DNA from: Halopseudomonas yangmingensis
GTDB taxonomy: Bacteria; Pseudomonadota; Gammaproteobacteria; Pseudomonadales; Pseudomonadaceae
Reading direction: 5' to 3'
Length of the DNA stretch: 64,000 nucleotides
Assembly (NCBI RefSeq): GCF_900114825.1
Contig: NZ_FOUI01000002.1
Location: forward strand, 62,001 to 126,000
Shown: positions 44,932 through 54,735 of the stretch, piece after piece
Position numbering within the stretch: position 1 is the first letter of the stretch
Layout: each line of letters starts with the position of its first letter
Notes under the pieces: generated by a model
What the model was told of the DNA's origin: nothing
Seen by the model: only the letters and a program-made list of their open reading frames with translations
Database searches by the model: none
Program-made: the position numbers and the translations under genes

Positions 44932-44960
44932 CTGACAATCGACACCTATCACTCTAAAGT
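44932..44960 (+). promoter_or_regulatory. Candidate promoter of the thiolase gene
   Basis: CTGACA (44932-44937), 17-bp spacer, TAAAGT (44955-44960) in the 218-bp space between the divergent acyl-CoA ligase and thiolase genes. Match to consensus is moderate. Confidence 0.45.
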
Positions 44961-45070
44961 ATGATCCGCCACGAAACCTTCCTCCCATAATTTTTGCGGG
45001 TATACTGCGCGCAACTGGTCCTTTGGTGACCAGATCAATCACCACAGTCACATCGAACGAGGATTTCCGC

Positions 45071-46252
45071 ATGTCCGACAACAGCATCGTCATCGTCAGC
45101 GGCGTACGCACCCCTATGGGCGGCTTCCAGGGCAGCCTGTCCAGCCTGAGCGCCGTGGAGCTTGGCGCCATCGCCATTCGCGAGGCGGTGGCGCGCGCCG
45201 GCGTGGCACCCGCCGAGGTGGACGAAGTGATCATGGGCTGCGTACTACCGGCCGGTCTCAAGCAGGGCCCGGCCCGCCAGGCCAGCCTGCAGGCCGGCCT
45301 GCCGTCAGCGACCGGCTGCACCACGATCAACAAGCTGTGCGGCTCCGGCATGAAGGCGGTAATGATGGCGCATGACGCGCTGAAGGCCGGCAGCAACCGC
45401 ATCATGTTGGCTGGCGGCATGGAAAGCATGTCCAACGCCCCCTACCTGATGACCAAGGCACGTGGCGGCCTGCGCATGGGGCACGGTGAAATCAAGGACC
45501 ACATGTTCTTCGATGGTCTGGAAGATGCCGCCACCGGCCGCCTGATGGGCTCATTCGCCCAGGACACCGCCGAGCAGCACGGCCTGACCCGTGAAGAGAT
45601 GGACGCCTACGCCATCGAATCGCTGAAGCGCGCCAAGGCCGCGATTGACAACGGCAGCCTGGACAGCGAAATCGTCCCGGTCAGCGTCAGCACCCGCAAG
45701 GGCGAGGTGCTGGTGAAGGACGACGAGCAGCCGCACAACGCCAATATCGAGAAGATCCCGACCCTCAAGCCGGCGTTCAAGAAGGACGGCAGCATTACCG
45801 CCGCCAATGCCAGCTCCATCTCCGATGGCGCCAGTGCACTGCTGCTGATGACCGCCGAGGAAGCACAGAAGCGCGGCATCAAGCCACTGGCGCGCATCGT
45901 CGGGCATGCCACCCAGAGCCAGGACCCGAGCGAGTTCACCCTGGCCCCGATCGGCGCCATGAGCAACCTGTTCGCCAAAACCGGCTGGAGCAAGGATGAC
46001 GTTGACCTGTTTGAAATCAACGAAGCCTTCGCCATGGTCACCATGCTGGCGATGCGCGAACACGGCCTGGATCACGCCAGGGTCAACATCTATGGCGGTG
46101 CCTGCGCCCAGGGCCACCCGGTTGGCTCCACCGGCTCGCGCCTGATTGTTACGCTGATCAACGCCCTGCAGAAAACCGGTGGCAAGCGCGGCATCGCCTC
46201 GTTGTGCATCGGCGGCGGCGAAGCCACTGCAATCGCTATCGAGCTGCTGTAA
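45071..46252 (+). CDS. Acetyl-CoA C-acetyltransferase (thiolase)
   Basis: 393 residues from the ATG at 45071 (GAGGA upstream). The catalytic nucleophile Cys90 is in INKLCGSGMKA. The second active-site elements are NEAFA and the Cys/His pair in GGACAQGHPVGSTGSR (His in GHP). Length and motifs match biosynthetic/degradative thiolase II (AtoB/PhaA). It cleaves or makes acetoacetyl-CoA. Next to an acyl-CoA ligase and a hydroxyacyl-CoA-type SDR, a role in fatty-acid breakdown is likely. Confidence 0.95.
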   Translation: MSDNSIVIVSGVRTPMGGFQGSLSSLSAVELGAIAIREAVARAGVAPAEVDEVIMGCVLPAGLKQGPARQASLQAGLPSATGCTTINKLCGSGMKAVMMAHDALKAGSNRIMLAGGMESMSNAPYLMTKARGGLRMGHGEIKDHMFFDGLEDAATGRLMGSFAQDTAEQHGLTREEMDAYAIESLKRAKAAIDNGSLDSEIVPVSVSTRKGEVLVKDDEQPHNANIEKIPTLKPAFKKDGSITAANASSISDGASALLLMTAEEAQKRGIKPLARIVGHATQSQDPSEFTLAPIGAMSNLFAKTGWSKDDVDLFEINEAFAMVTMLAMREHGLDHARVNIYGGACAQGHPVGSTGSRLIVTLINALQKTGGKRGIASLCIGGGEATAIAIELL

Positions 46253-46467
46253 GCCCCATCCCTCGGGGCAGCCAGCCTGCCCCAACCTTTCACCGTTAAC
46301 AAATTCTATACATCTGCGTCGCTCTGAAGCTGCAATCAGTGCAACCAAACTGTCATCCAGCCGTTATAATTGCCCGCGTTTTCGCACACTGACGATCATC
46401 AGACGCAGGCCATGCTCCCAAAAACGGGAAAGCTCTGGCCGGCCAACCTGCACTCAAGCGGTGACCC

Positions 46468-48213
46468 ATGTCCTATTCTTTGTTTGATTTCCTTCAACTG
46501 GTCGGCTCCCTGGGCATTTTCATCTTCGGCATGAAAATTTTCAGCGAAGCACTGCAGAAGGTCGCCGGCAACCGGCTCAAGGCCATTCTCGGCGGCATGA
46601 CCCGCAACCGCCTGACCGGCGTACTGACCGGCTTTGCCACCACATCAATTACCCAGTCCTCGACCACCACCACGGTGATGGCCGTGAGCTTTGTCAACGC
46701 CGGCCTGCTGACCTTCGTGCAGTCCACCGGCGTGATCATGGGTGCCAACATCGGCACCACCATCACTGCCTGGCTGGTAGCGCTGTTCGGCTTCAAGTTT
46801 CAGATAACCCCGATCGCGGTTGCCGTCATCGGGGTTTTCTTTGTCTTCCTGTTCTCCAACAACAGCCGGCTGCGCAATATCGCCGAGGCCATGGTCGGTT
46901 TCGGTATCCTGTTTATCGGCCTGGAGTTCATCAAGGGCGCCGTACCGGATATCCGCAGCAACCCGGAGATGCTGGCCTTTCTGGATGGATTCAGTGACTA
47001 CGGTTACCTGTCGCTGCTGCTGTTCGTGGTGGTCGGCACCGTACTGACCCTGCTCACCCAGTCATCCTCCGCTGCCAGCGCCATTACTCTGGTGATGCTG
47101 TTTGAAGGCTGGATTTCATTCCCGATTGCCGCCGCCATGATCCTTGGTGAGAACATCGGTACCACAGTCACCGCCAACCTCGCCGCCATGGTCGGCAACG
47201 TGCATGCCAAACGGGCAGCGCGCTTCCACCTGTTTTTCAATGTGATCGGCGTGATCTGGATGCTGCTGCTGATCTACCCGGTGCTGAACCTGATCGATAT
47301 CTCCATTCAGTTCTTTACCGACAGCAGTGTTTCGGTATTCACCAACAGTGCCGAGGCCCGTTCCAACGCCACCCTCGCCGTGTCGCTTTTCCACACCAGC
47401 TTCAACGTGCTCAACGTGGTACTGCTGTTCGCCTTCGTGCCCTGGCTGGTGCGCCTTATCGAATATATCCAGCCTGACCGTGGCGCCAGCGACGAGGAAT
47501 TCCACCTGCGCTTCATCAGCACTGGCGTGATGACCTCACCGACCCTGGCCGTGGAACAGGCACAGAAGGAAATCCAGCAATTCACCGGCATCATCGAGAA
47601 AATGCATGCCAGCGTGCATGAACTGCTGTTTGATCCTGCCGCCCAGTCCGACCGTCTGATGGAGCGCATCCACAAGTTCGAGCAGGCCACCGACCAGATG
47701 GAAATCGAGATTTCCGATTATCTGGTACGCATCAGCGAAGGCGCCAACATGGAGCACGACCTGACCGAGCGCATGCGCTTTATGCAGACCATGATCAACG
47801 ACCTGGAACGGGTTGCCGACATCTATTACCAGATCTCCAAGATCTCGGTAAAAATGCACGAGGCCGAAACCGACTGGCCCGAGGAAGCACGGGCCGAGAT
47901 GGTGCTGATGATGGACGCCCTGCGTAACGCCATTGCCAACATGCACATCAATGTCAGCAAGGAGCCGGAGCAGGTCAACCTGGATCATGCGCTGGTACTG
48001 GAAGATGCGCTGGACAAGCTGCGTGACAACTTCCGCGACCAGCACTACTGCCGACTGGAGCGGGGCGCCTACTCGACCCGTGCCGGCGTGGTGTTTATCG
48101 ACGTGCTGAATCGTCTTGAGCGGATTGGCGACCATGTACTGAACGTCAACGAGGCCGCCGCTGGCAAGCGCCTCAAGGCCATGCGCATCCACGGCCAGAA
48201 GCAACCGGCCTGA
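46468..48213 (+). CDS. Na/Pi cotransporter family protein (NptA/PhoU fusion)
   Basis: 581 residues. The membrane part (about 1-345) has the inverted duplicated QSS signatures of sodium-phosphate symporters: TSITQSSTTTTVM near 55 and LTLLTQSSSAASAI near 195, plus GANIGTT and GENIGTT. The cytoplasmic C-terminus (about 365-575) is PhoU-like helical bundle. It imports phosphate with sodium or regulates phosphate flux. A TATAAT box lies at 46365-46370 without a good -35. A GCGCCGCTG/CAGCGGCGC hairpin follows at 48220-48247. Confidence 0.93.
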   Translation: MSYSLFDFLQLVGSLGIFIFGMKIFSEALQKVAGNRLKAILGGMTRNRLTGVLTGFATTSITQSSTTTTVMAVSFVNAGLLTFVQSTGVIMGANIGTTITAWLVALFGFKFQITPIAVAVIGVFFVFLFSNNSRLRNIAEAMVGFGILFIGLEFIKGAVPDIRSNPEMLAFLDGFSDYGYLSLLLFVVVGTVLTLLTQSSSAASAITLVMLFEGWISFPIAAAMILGENIGTTVTANLAAMVGNVHAKRAARFHLFFNVIGVIWMLLLIYPVLNLIDISIQFFTDSSVSVFTNSAEARSNATLAVSLFHTSFNVLNVVLLFAFVPWLVRLIEYIQPDRGASDEEFHLRFISTGVMTSPTLAVEQAQKEIQQFTGIIEKMHASVHELLFDPAAQSDRLMERIHKFEQATDQMEIEISDYLVRISEGANMEHDLTERMRFMQTMINDLERVADIYYQISKISVKMHEAETDWPEEARAEMVLMMDALRNAIANMHINVSKEPEQVNLDHALVLEDALDKLRDNFRDQHYCRLERGAYSTRAGVVFIDVLNRLERIGDHVLNVNEAAAGKRLKAMRIHGQKQPA

Positions 48214-48363
48214 GCCTGAGCGCCGCTGTCGACCCCGGCAGCGGCGCAGCCCACCAACAGGCATTTATGCCTGACCATTCACCGGTCGGACAGCTCTTGC
48301 CCTGCGCCTTGCGGCAGTGGACACTGGCCGGCATTTTCCCCCGATCCAGTACAGGAGAGTCCC

Positions 48364-49269
48364 ATGAGCGATATCCGTTTTGACGACAAGGTAGTCATTG
48401 TCACCGGCGCCGGCGGCGGCATTGGCCGCGCCCATGCCCTGCTGTTCGCCAAGCATGGCGCCAAGGTCATCGTCAACGACCTGGGTGGCAGCGCCACCGG
48501 CGAAGGCGCCAACAGCGAAGCGGCGCTCAAGGTGGTCGAGGAAATCAAGGCGATGGGCGGCACCGCAGTGGCCAACCCGGACAGCGTGGTAGATGGCGAC
48601 AAGATCGTGCAGTGCGCCATGGACAACTTCGGCCGCATCGACGTGGTGGTCAACAACGCCGGCATCCTGCGCGACAAGAGCTTCGTCAAGATGACCGACG
48701 CCGACTGGGATCTGGTCTACAAGGTCCACGTCGAGGGCGCCTACAAGGTCACCCACGCCGCCTGGCCGCACATGAAGGACAACAACTTCGGCCGGGTGAT
48801 CTTCACCTCCTCCACCTCCGGCATCTATGGCAACTTCGGCCAGGCCAACTACGGCATGGCCAAGCTCGGCCTCTACGGCCTGACCCGCACCCTGGCCATC
48901 GAAGGCCAGAAGAACAACATTCTGGTCAACGCCATCGCCCCCACCGGCGGCACCCGCATGACCGAAGGCCTGTTCCCGGCCGGTGCCTTCGACAAGCTCA
49001 AGCCCGAGCTGGTCAGCCCGCTGGTAGTCTACCTGTGCTCCGAACAGTGCCAGGAAACCTCCAGCCTGTTCGAAGTCGGTGGCGGCTGGATGGGCAAGGT
49101 ACGCTGGGAGCGTTCGCTGGGCATTGGCTTCAACCCGGATGAAGGCTTCAGCGTCGAAGACGTTGCCGCCAACTTCGAGCAACTGTGCAGCTTCGAGGGT
49201 GCGGTACACCCGAAAAACAATATCGAAGCGCTGAAAGAGCTGATGGCGAATATTCAGAAGTTCGCCTAA
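48364..49269 (+). CDS. SDR dehydrogenase, hydroxyacyl-CoA (MFE-2) type
   Basis: 301 residues. Cofactor loop VTGAGGGIGRAHAL, NNAG in VVNNAGILRDKSF, active serine in FTSSTSGIYG, and YxxxK in NYGMAKLG. The sequence style (HALLFAKHGAKVIVNDLGGS, ...AIEGQKNNILVNAIAPTGGT) is that of the dehydrogenase part of peroxisomal multifunctional enzyme type 2, which oxidises 3-hydroxyacyl-CoA. There is no hydratase or SCP2 domain, so it is a free-standing domain. CAGGAG precedes the ATG. Proximity to the thiolase supports a beta-oxidation role. Confidence 0.9.
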   Translation: MSDIRFDDKVVIVTGAGGGIGRAHALLFAKHGAKVIVNDLGGSATGEGANSEAALKVVEEIKAMGGTAVANPDSVVDGDKIVQCAMDNFGRIDVVVNNAGILRDKSFVKMTDADWDLVYKVHVEGAYKVTHAAWPHMKDNNFGRVIFTSSTSGIYGNFGQANYGMAKLGLYGLTRTLAIEGQKNNILVNAIAPTGGTRMTEGLFPAGAFDKLKPELVSPLVVYLCSEQCQETSSLFEVGGGWMGKVRWERSLGIGFNPDEGFSVEDVAANFEQLCSFEGAVHPKNNIEALKELMANIQKFA

Positions 49270-49400
49270 GCGCTGCACGCCTCAGCGTTAGCCCAGGCAG
49301 GCATGGTCACGCAGTTTGGCCATGCCTGTGGTTGGCCAAGCAGCACAAAAGCCTGCCCTCCAGAGAGTCACGCCACCCTTCGTCCATGCATAAATCCGAC

Positions 49401-49435
49401 TGGATTGCCACGGGCTTGCAGCCCTCGCAATGACG
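49401..49435 (+). repeat. Dispersed 35-bp repeat, copy 1
   Basis: TGGATTGCCACG...CTCGCAATGACG, a sequence type seen scattered in many proteobacterial genomes. An inverted, diverged copy lies at 49529-49563. The 49270-49674 gap also holds a CAGGCATGG/CCATGCCTG hairpin at 49298-49328, probably ending the SDR transcript; otherwise nothing was recognised. Confidence 0.6.
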
Positions 49436-49528
49436 CCGTGAATTACAGAATCTTCAGAGCAACGATCATCCCCACAACGTCTGGCGCATATCTGCCGTAC
49501 TAATGCACCTAACACGCGCCCCCTCACA

Positions 49529-49563
49529 CGTCATGGCGAGGAGCGCAGCGACGCGGCCATCCA
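49529..49563 (-). repeat. Dispersed 35-bp repeat, copy 2 (inverted)
   Basis: On the minus strand TGGATGGCCGCG...CTCGCCATGACG, the same ends as copy 1 with a few changes and a different centre. Together the two form an inverted pair 93 bp apart, directly upstream of the HNH gene. Confidence 0.6.
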
Positions 49564-49674
49564 TGCGCTCAGCATGCAGCCATATCACTGGTGATGACAC
49601 GTTGAAGTTGATAGCGTTCGCCCAACAGCGCCACTCTTATCCCGCCAGACAACACAATTCTTATAGGGGCAACA

Positions 49675-50451
49675 ATGGCTAAAACATGGACGTCTGATGA
49701 ACTATTGGTAGTGCTGGGTCTTTACTGCCAGCTGCCATTTGGACAATTTCATAGCCGTAATCCACTGGTCCAACAGGTCGCGACCCATCTGCAACGAACG
49801 CCTGGATCAGTTGCTATGAAGCTGTCAAATCTGGCCAGTCTTGACCCTATCATTACCGGCAGTGGTCGCAAGGGTTTGCAGGGTGCTTCAGCACTGGATC
49901 GGGAAGTATGGAACGCTTTTTCAACAGACAGCCTGAGCATGCTGCCACTCGCCGAGCAGGCCTTGCAGCTAGCGCTGGAAAGCAGCAAACAGACGACTAT
50001 GCATGAAGCGGAGAATGTTGCCGCTTATCAGGAGGATGACCACTTCGCTAATGTCAAAGTGCGCAAGGGTCAAAAACTCTTTCGTGATGCCGTGTTAACC
50101 GCCTATGAAAATCGTTGCTGTGTCACAGGAGTAGCGGAACCTCGCTTTCTAGTTGCCAGTCATATCCGCCCTTGGCGGCAAGACCCTGAGAATCGTCTTA
50201 ACCCGCGCAATGGACTATGTCTTAGCCTGATGATTGACAAGGCCTTTGACCTCGGCCTGATAACCTTCTCAGAAGACTACCGCCTGGTACTTTCTGCAGA
50301 ACTCAAACAGCATGAAAAAAATCCCCATATAGCCGAGACATTTTTCACCAGAATGGGCCAGCCAATTACACTGCCAAGCAAATTTACCCCTGATCAGCGT
50401 TTTCTGGCTTGGCATCGAGAGTCGTATTTTGTCGGTAACCCACTACGCTGA
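49675..50451 (+). CDS. HNH endonuclease, probable orphan restriction-type enzyme
   Basis: 258 residues. The N-terminal part (about 1-100) is helical and DNA-binding-like (TWTSDELLVVLGLYCQLPFG, then TPGSVAMKLSNLASLDPII). The C-terminal HNH_2-type nuclease has CCVTG, ASHIRPWR with His163, RLNPRNGLCLS with Asn176/Asn179, and DKAFDLGL. Codon use is AT-richer than the neighbours and no methyltransferase is adjacent, so it looks acquired. It may cut foreign or modified DNA; the target is unknown. GGGGC weakly marks the ribosome site. Confidence 0.88.
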   Translation: MAKTWTSDELLVVLGLYCQLPFGQFHSRNPLVQQVATHLQRTPGSVAMKLSNLASLDPIITGSGRKGLQGASALDREVWNAFSTDSLSMLPLAEQALQLALESSKQTTMHEAENVAAYQEDDHFANVKVRKGQKLFRDAVLTAYENRCCVTGVAEPRFLVASHIRPWRQDPENRLNPRNGLCLSLMIDKAFDLGLITFSEDYRLVLSAELKQHEKNPHIAETFFTRMGQPITLPSKFTPDQRFLAWHRESYFVGNPLR

Positions 50452-50498
50452 TTTGCTTGGGTAATTGAAGCCGACTTTGGCAATCAACATTCGCCAAC

Positions 50499-50533
50499 AA
50501 AAAACCCGCCCCCGTTTCCGGTGGCGGGTTTTT
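50499..50533. terminator. Bidirectional terminator between HNH and speC
   Basis: AAAAAACCCGCC / GGCGGGTTTTT stem with a 12-nt loop; it has A-run and T-run flanks and lies between convergent genes. Confidence 0.92.
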
Positions 50534-50571
50534 CATCATCCAGCAGCCGGTTATCCGCTGCGCAACTCACC

Positions 50572-51735
50572 TCAGATATAGAAAGCCTCCAACGGCGGGA
50601 AGCCGTTGAACTCGATGGCGCTGTAGCTGGTGGTGTAGGCACCGGTGGACAGCCAGTACAGGCGGTCGCCGATGGCCAGGTTCAGCGGCATGCCGTACTT
50701 GTAGTTCTCGTACATGATGTCGGCGCTGTCGCAGGTCGGGCCGGCGATTACCGCTTCTTCCAGTTCGCCCTTCTTCTCGGTGTAGATCGGGAACTTGATC
50801 GATTCATCCATAGTTTCGATCAGGCCGCTGAACTTGCCGACGTCGGTGAATACCCAGCGTTCCAGGGCGGTGTGCGACTTGCGCGACACCAGCACCACTT
50901 CGCTGACCAGAATGCCGGCGTTGGCGATCAGCGAGCGGCCTGGCTCCAGAATGATTTCCGGCAGTTCGTCACCGAAGTCTTCCTGCAGGAAACGGGTGAT
51001 TTCCTCGGCGTAGGTCTTCAGCGTGTTGGTCTTGGTCAGGTAGTTGGCCGGGAAGCCGCCACCCATGTTGATCATCTTCAGCTCAATGCCATCTTCTTCC
51101 TTGAGGCGCTCGAAGATCACCTTGACCTTGGCAATCGCTGCGTCCCAGGCGCCGATGTCGCGCTGCTGCGAGCCGACGTGGAAGGAAATGCCGTAGGGCA
51201 CCAGACCCAGTTCGCGGGCCAGCACCAGCAGATCCATGGCCATGTCGGTCTGGCAGCCGAACTTGCGCGACAACGGCCAGTCGGCAGTGGTCGAGCCTTC
51301 GGTGAGGATGCGCACATAGATCTTCGAGCCCGGGGCGGCCTTGGCAATGTTGCGCAGGTCAGCTTCGGAGTCGGTGGCATACAGGCGTACACCCTTCTCG
51401 TAGAAGGCGCGGATGTGCCTGGACTTCTTGATGGTGTTGCCAAAGCTGATCTGCTCCGGCTTGACGCCCAGCGCCAACACCTTTTCCAGTTCGTAGATCG
51501 AGGCGATGTCGAAGTTCGAACCCTTGTTTTTCAGCAGGCTCAGCACTTCATTGGCCGGGTTGGCCTTGACCGCGTAATAGATGTTGGCAAAGGGGAAACC
51601 GTCGACCAGCTCGTCATAGGCGCGGTCGATGGTCTTCAGGTCGACCACCAGAAAGGGGGTTTCGTGCTGATCAGCGCACTCTTTGATGCGGCTGAAGGTG
51701 TCACGGTCGAAATATTCTTCCAGCTTGATAGGCAT
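50572..51735 (-). CDS. speC: Ornithine (or ornithine/lysine) decarboxylase, alanine-racemase fold
   Basis: 387 residues of the fold-type III PLP decarboxylases, smaller than the enterobacterial fold-I SpeC. The PLP lysine is Lys57 in YYAVKANP. A His in FHVGSQQ, the glycine-rich phosphate site MINMGGGFP, EPGRS and the catalytic cysteine in GPTCDSADIMYE are all present. It makes putrescine from ornithine for polyamines. A 528-bp untranslated-looking stretch with hairpins lies upstream, divergent from prfC. Confidence 0.93.
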   Translation of the reverse strand: MPIKLEEYFDRDTFSRIKECADQHETPFLVVDLKTIDRAYDELVDGFPFANIYYAVKANPANEVLSLLKNKGSNFDIASIYELEKVLALGVKPEQISFGNTIKKSRHIRAFYEKGVRLYATDSEADLRNIAKAAPGSKIYVRILTEGSTTADWPLSRKFGCQTDMAMDLLVLARELGLVPYGISFHVGSQQRDIGAWDAAIAKVKVIFERLKEEDGIELKMINMGGGFPANYLTKTNTLKTYAEEITRFLQEDFGDELPEIILEPGRSLIANAGILVSEVVLVSRKSHTALERWVFTDVGKFSGLIETMDESIKFPIYTEKKGELEEAVIAGPTCDSADIMYENYKYGMPLNLAIGDRLYWLSTGAYTTSYSAIEFNGFPPLEAFYI

Positions 51736-51810
51736 GGCTTCGGCTCCAAAGCAAAAAGTTCCGGATTGGGCCGCGTGAGGACAGGACGATCAGATGCAGG
51801 GCAGACAAGT

Positions 51811-51867
51811 GCATCCCCTCACCCACTGTTTCAATGGGGACGGGGATGCGCTTTCCGACGGAAGCGC
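51811..51867 (-). other. Two adjacent hairpins upstream of speC
   Basis: GCATCCCC (51811-51818) pairs with GGGGATGC (51842-51849). It is followed by a GCGCTT...AAGCGC hairpin (about 51849-51867) containing the palindrome GGAAGCGCTTCC partly beyond it. They lie 76-132 bases before the speC start and could form a structured 5' leader. Nothing else was recognised in 51736-52263. Confidence 0.4.
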
Positions 51868-52263
51868 TTCCGAACATGCAAGGCCAACACACAACCCAAG
51901 GGGTGCGAACGTCTGATCAGTATCCCCACTTTGGTTCGCCTACTTCCCAAGGCGTGCGCCGAAAGCAATAAGTCCGGTATCTACCAGTCTTGCTGTCTCG
52001 TCGTCAGTACTTGAGCCGTATGGATCGTGCCAGCCTCAACGTTCGGGGCGCACCATAAAACCAAGCGGCCCACGGGTCAATACCCAGCCGTTATTTGTTG
52101 AAATCTAGCCGATAAAGATGAAGCCGGCATGACAGCCGGGCGATACCCTTTGTTTTGCCCCTGACAATCGGAGACAATACGCGCCTGTCATCCTTTACCT
52201 CTGCCGGAGCCTGCTGGCGCTGATGTGCCGTGGCTCCCTGCCACAGCCTGAATCGAACAGCAC

Positions 52264-53850
52264 ATGCCCAATACCATCGAAAAAGAAGTCGGTAAACGCC
52301 GTACTTTCGCCATCATCTCCCACCCCGACGCGGGCAAGACCACCATCACCGAGCGTTTGCTGCTGATGGGGCAAGCGATCAACGTGGCCGGCACGGTAAA
52401 GGCGCGCAAGTCCGATCGGCATGCCACCTCGGACTGGATGGCGATGGAGAAACAGCGCGGCATCTCGGTCAGCACCTCGGTGATGCAGTTCCCCTACCGC
52501 GAGCACATGATCAACCTGCTCGACACCCCCGGCCACGAGGATTTCTCCGAGGACACCTACCGCACCCTGACCGCGGTGGACTCGGCACTCATGGTGCTGG
52601 ACGGCGGCAAGGGTGTCGAGCCGCGTACCATCGCGCTGATGGAGGTCTGCCGGCTGCGCGACACGCCGATCGTCAGTTTCGTCAACAAGCTCGACCGCGA
52701 TATCCGTGACCCGATCGAACTGCTCGACGAGATCGAAGCGGTCCTGAACATCCAGGCCGCACCCATCACCTGGCCGATCGGCTGCTACCGTGACTTCAAG
52801 GGTGTCTACCACCTGGAGGGCGACTACATCATCGTCTACCAGCCCGGCCACGGCCACGAACGTACCGAACGCCAGATCATCGAAAAGCTCGACTCGGACG
52901 CGGCACGCGCGCATCTGGGCGACCTCTACGACAGTTTTGTCGAGGAACTGGAACTGGTGCAGGGTGCCTGCCACAGCTTTGATCGGCAGGCCTTTCTGGA
53001 TGGCCGCATGACCCCGGTGTTCTTCGGTACCGCATTGGGCAACTTCGGCGTTGACCAGGTGCTGGATGCGATTGTCGACTGGGCGCCGATGCCGCTGGCA
53101 CGACCGGCCAACGAGCGCAAGGTGGAGGCCATCGAGGCACCCTTCACCGGCTTCATTTTCAAGATCCAGGCCAATATGGATCCGAAACACCGCGACCGCA
53201 TCGCCTTTATGCGCATCTGCTCCGGCCATTACGAAAAGGGCATGAAACTGCATCAGGTGCGTACCGGCAAGGATGTGCGGATCGCCGATGCCCTGACCTT
53301 CTTCGCCGCCGAGCGCGAACATCTGGAGGAAGCCTGGGCCGGTGACATTATCGGCCTGCACAACCACGGCACCATTCAGATTGGCGACACCTTCACCGAG
53401 GGCGAAAAACTCGGCTTCACCGGCATCCCGCACTTTGCCCCGGAGCTGTTCCGCCGCGTGCGCCTGAAAGACCCGCTGAAATCCAAGCAGTTGCGCCAGG
53501 GCCTGCAGGAACTGGCCGAGGAAGGCGCGACCCAGGTGTTCTTCCCCGAGCGCAACAATGACATCATCCTCGGCGCGGTCGGTGTGCTGCAGTTCGATGT
53601 AGTGGCCAGCCGACTGAAGGAAGAATACAAGGTCGAGTGCCTGTACGAGCCGGTCAACGTCTGGTCAGCACGCTGGATCGAGTCAGATGACAAGAAGAAG
53701 CTCGAGGAATTCCGCAACAAGGCCATGGAAAACCTCGCCGTTGACGGTGGCGGCCACCTGACCTATCTGGCACCGACCCGGGTCAACCTGAGCCTGACCG
53801 AGGAACGCTGGCCGGAGATTCGCTTTCGCGCGACGCGCGAACACCACTGA
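52264..53850 (+). CDS. prfC: Peptide chain release factor 3
   Basis: 528-residue translational GTPase that removes RF1/RF2 from the ribosome after termination. G1 is [16 protein letters not shown]2 region [16 protein letters not shown]3 DTPGHEDF, and G4 NKLDRD. Domains II and III follow ([34 protein letters not shown]). Length is normal. Confidence 0.97.
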   Translation: MPNTIEKEVGKRRTFAIISHPDAGKTTITERLLLMGQAINVAGTVKARKSDRHATSDWMAMEKQRGISVSTSVMQFPYREHMINLLDTPGHEDFSEDTYRTLTAVDSALMVLDGGKGVEPRTIALMEVCRLRDTPIVSFVNKLDRDIRDPIELLDEIEAVLNIQAAPITWPIGCYRDFKGVYHLEGDYIIVYQPGHGHERTERQIIEKLDSDAARAHLGDLYDSFVEELELVQGACHSFDRQAFLDGRMTPVFFGTALGNFGVDQVLDAIVDWAPMPLARPANERKVEAIEAPFTGFIFKIQANMDPKHRDRIAFMRICSGHYEKGMKLHQVRTGKDVRIADALTFFAAEREHLEEAWAGDIIGLHNHGTIQIGDTFTEGEKLGFTGIPHFAPELFRRVRLKDPLKSKQLRQGLQELAEEGATQVFFPERNNDIILGAVGVLQFDVVASRLKEEYKVECLYEPVNVWSARWIESDDKKKLEEFRNKAMENLAVDGGGHLTYLAPTRVNLSLTEERWPEIRFRATREHH

Positions 53851-53870
53851 AAGCAGCCACAGGGACAGGC

Positions 53871-54659
53871 ATGAGATTCGTCGACAGCCATACCCATCTG
53901 GACTTTCCCGCCTTTGCCAGGGACCGGCAGGCGGTGCTGGCAGCGTGTGTCGCCGGTGGCGTCGAGCGGATACTGCTGATGGGTGTCAGCCGCAACAACT
54001 GGGACAGTATCCGGCAACTGGCCAGAACATCCACCTCACCCAGACTCTATGCAGCCTTTGGCATGCACCCGCTTTTTCTCGAACAACACCAACCAGAAGA
54101 CCTGCATGCTCTGCGTGCTCTGCTTGACGACTGCAGGGGTGACCCGAGCTGCGTGGGTATCGGTGAAATCGGCCTGGACTATTTTGTTGAAACACTGGAT
54201 CGCCAGCGCCAGCAACAGCTTTTCGAGGCCCAGTTGCAACTGACTGCCGAATACCGGCTGCCGGTCATACTGCATGTACGCCGTGCCCATGCGGCCACCA
54301 TCGCCACCCTCAAGCGCTTTCGGCTGCCGCGTGGCGGTGTTGTGCATGCCTTTTCCGGCAGCCTTGAAGAGGCCCGTGAATACCAGCGTCTGGGGTTTAT
54401 GCTGGGCATTGGCGGCGCCTTTACCTGGCCCCGGGCAATACGCCTGCAGCGGGTAATAAAAGCCTTGCCGGCAACGCAGTTGCTACTGGAAACCGACGCC
54501 CCCGACATGGCTCCAGCGTTTCAGGCCGACGAGCGCAACTCACCGCACTATCTGCCGGAAATAGCCCGTCAAATGGCCCTGTTACGCAATGAACCTCTCG
54601 AGCAGCTGGCCGAACAATGCTGGGCAAACAGCTGCCAACTGTTTGATTGGCAGGCGTAA
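53871..54659 (+). CDS. TatD-family metal-dependent hydrolase
   Basis: 262 residues, TIM-barrel nuclease/hydrolase of the TatD family. Metal ligands: VDSHTHLDF (first strand), Glu in GIGEIGLDYF, His in ILHVRRAH, His in VVHAFSG and Asp in LLETDAPDM. TatD proteins show 3'-5' DNase activity and roles in repair. It begins 20 bp after prfC, so it is likely co-transcribed. Several TatD paralogues exist in these bacteria, so I do not assign tatD strictly. Confidence 0.93.
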   Translation: MRFVDSHTHLDFPAFARDRQAVLAACVAGGVERILLMGVSRNNWDSIRQLARTSTSPRLYAAFGMHPLFLEQHQPEDLHALRALLDDCRGDPSCVGIGEIGLDYFVETLDRQRQQQLFEAQLQLTAEYRLPVILHVRRAHAATIATLKRFRLPRGGVVHAFSGSLEEAREYQRLGFMLGIGGAFTWPRAIRLQRVIKALPATQLLLETDAPDMAPAFQADERNSPHYLPEIARQMALLRNEPLEQLAEQCWANSCQLFDWQA

Positions 54660-54735
54660 CAAAGCACGCAAGCGGGCTGAAGCCTCACGCGCATTCTGCT
54701 AGAGTCGGACTCGGTTACCTTTTCCGGAGTCGCAC

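Noticed and set aside
48265-49278. 337-codon open frame on the minus strand
   Set aside because: It is antisense to the clear SDR gene at 48364-49269 and has no recognisable motifs; high GC makes long shadow frames common here.
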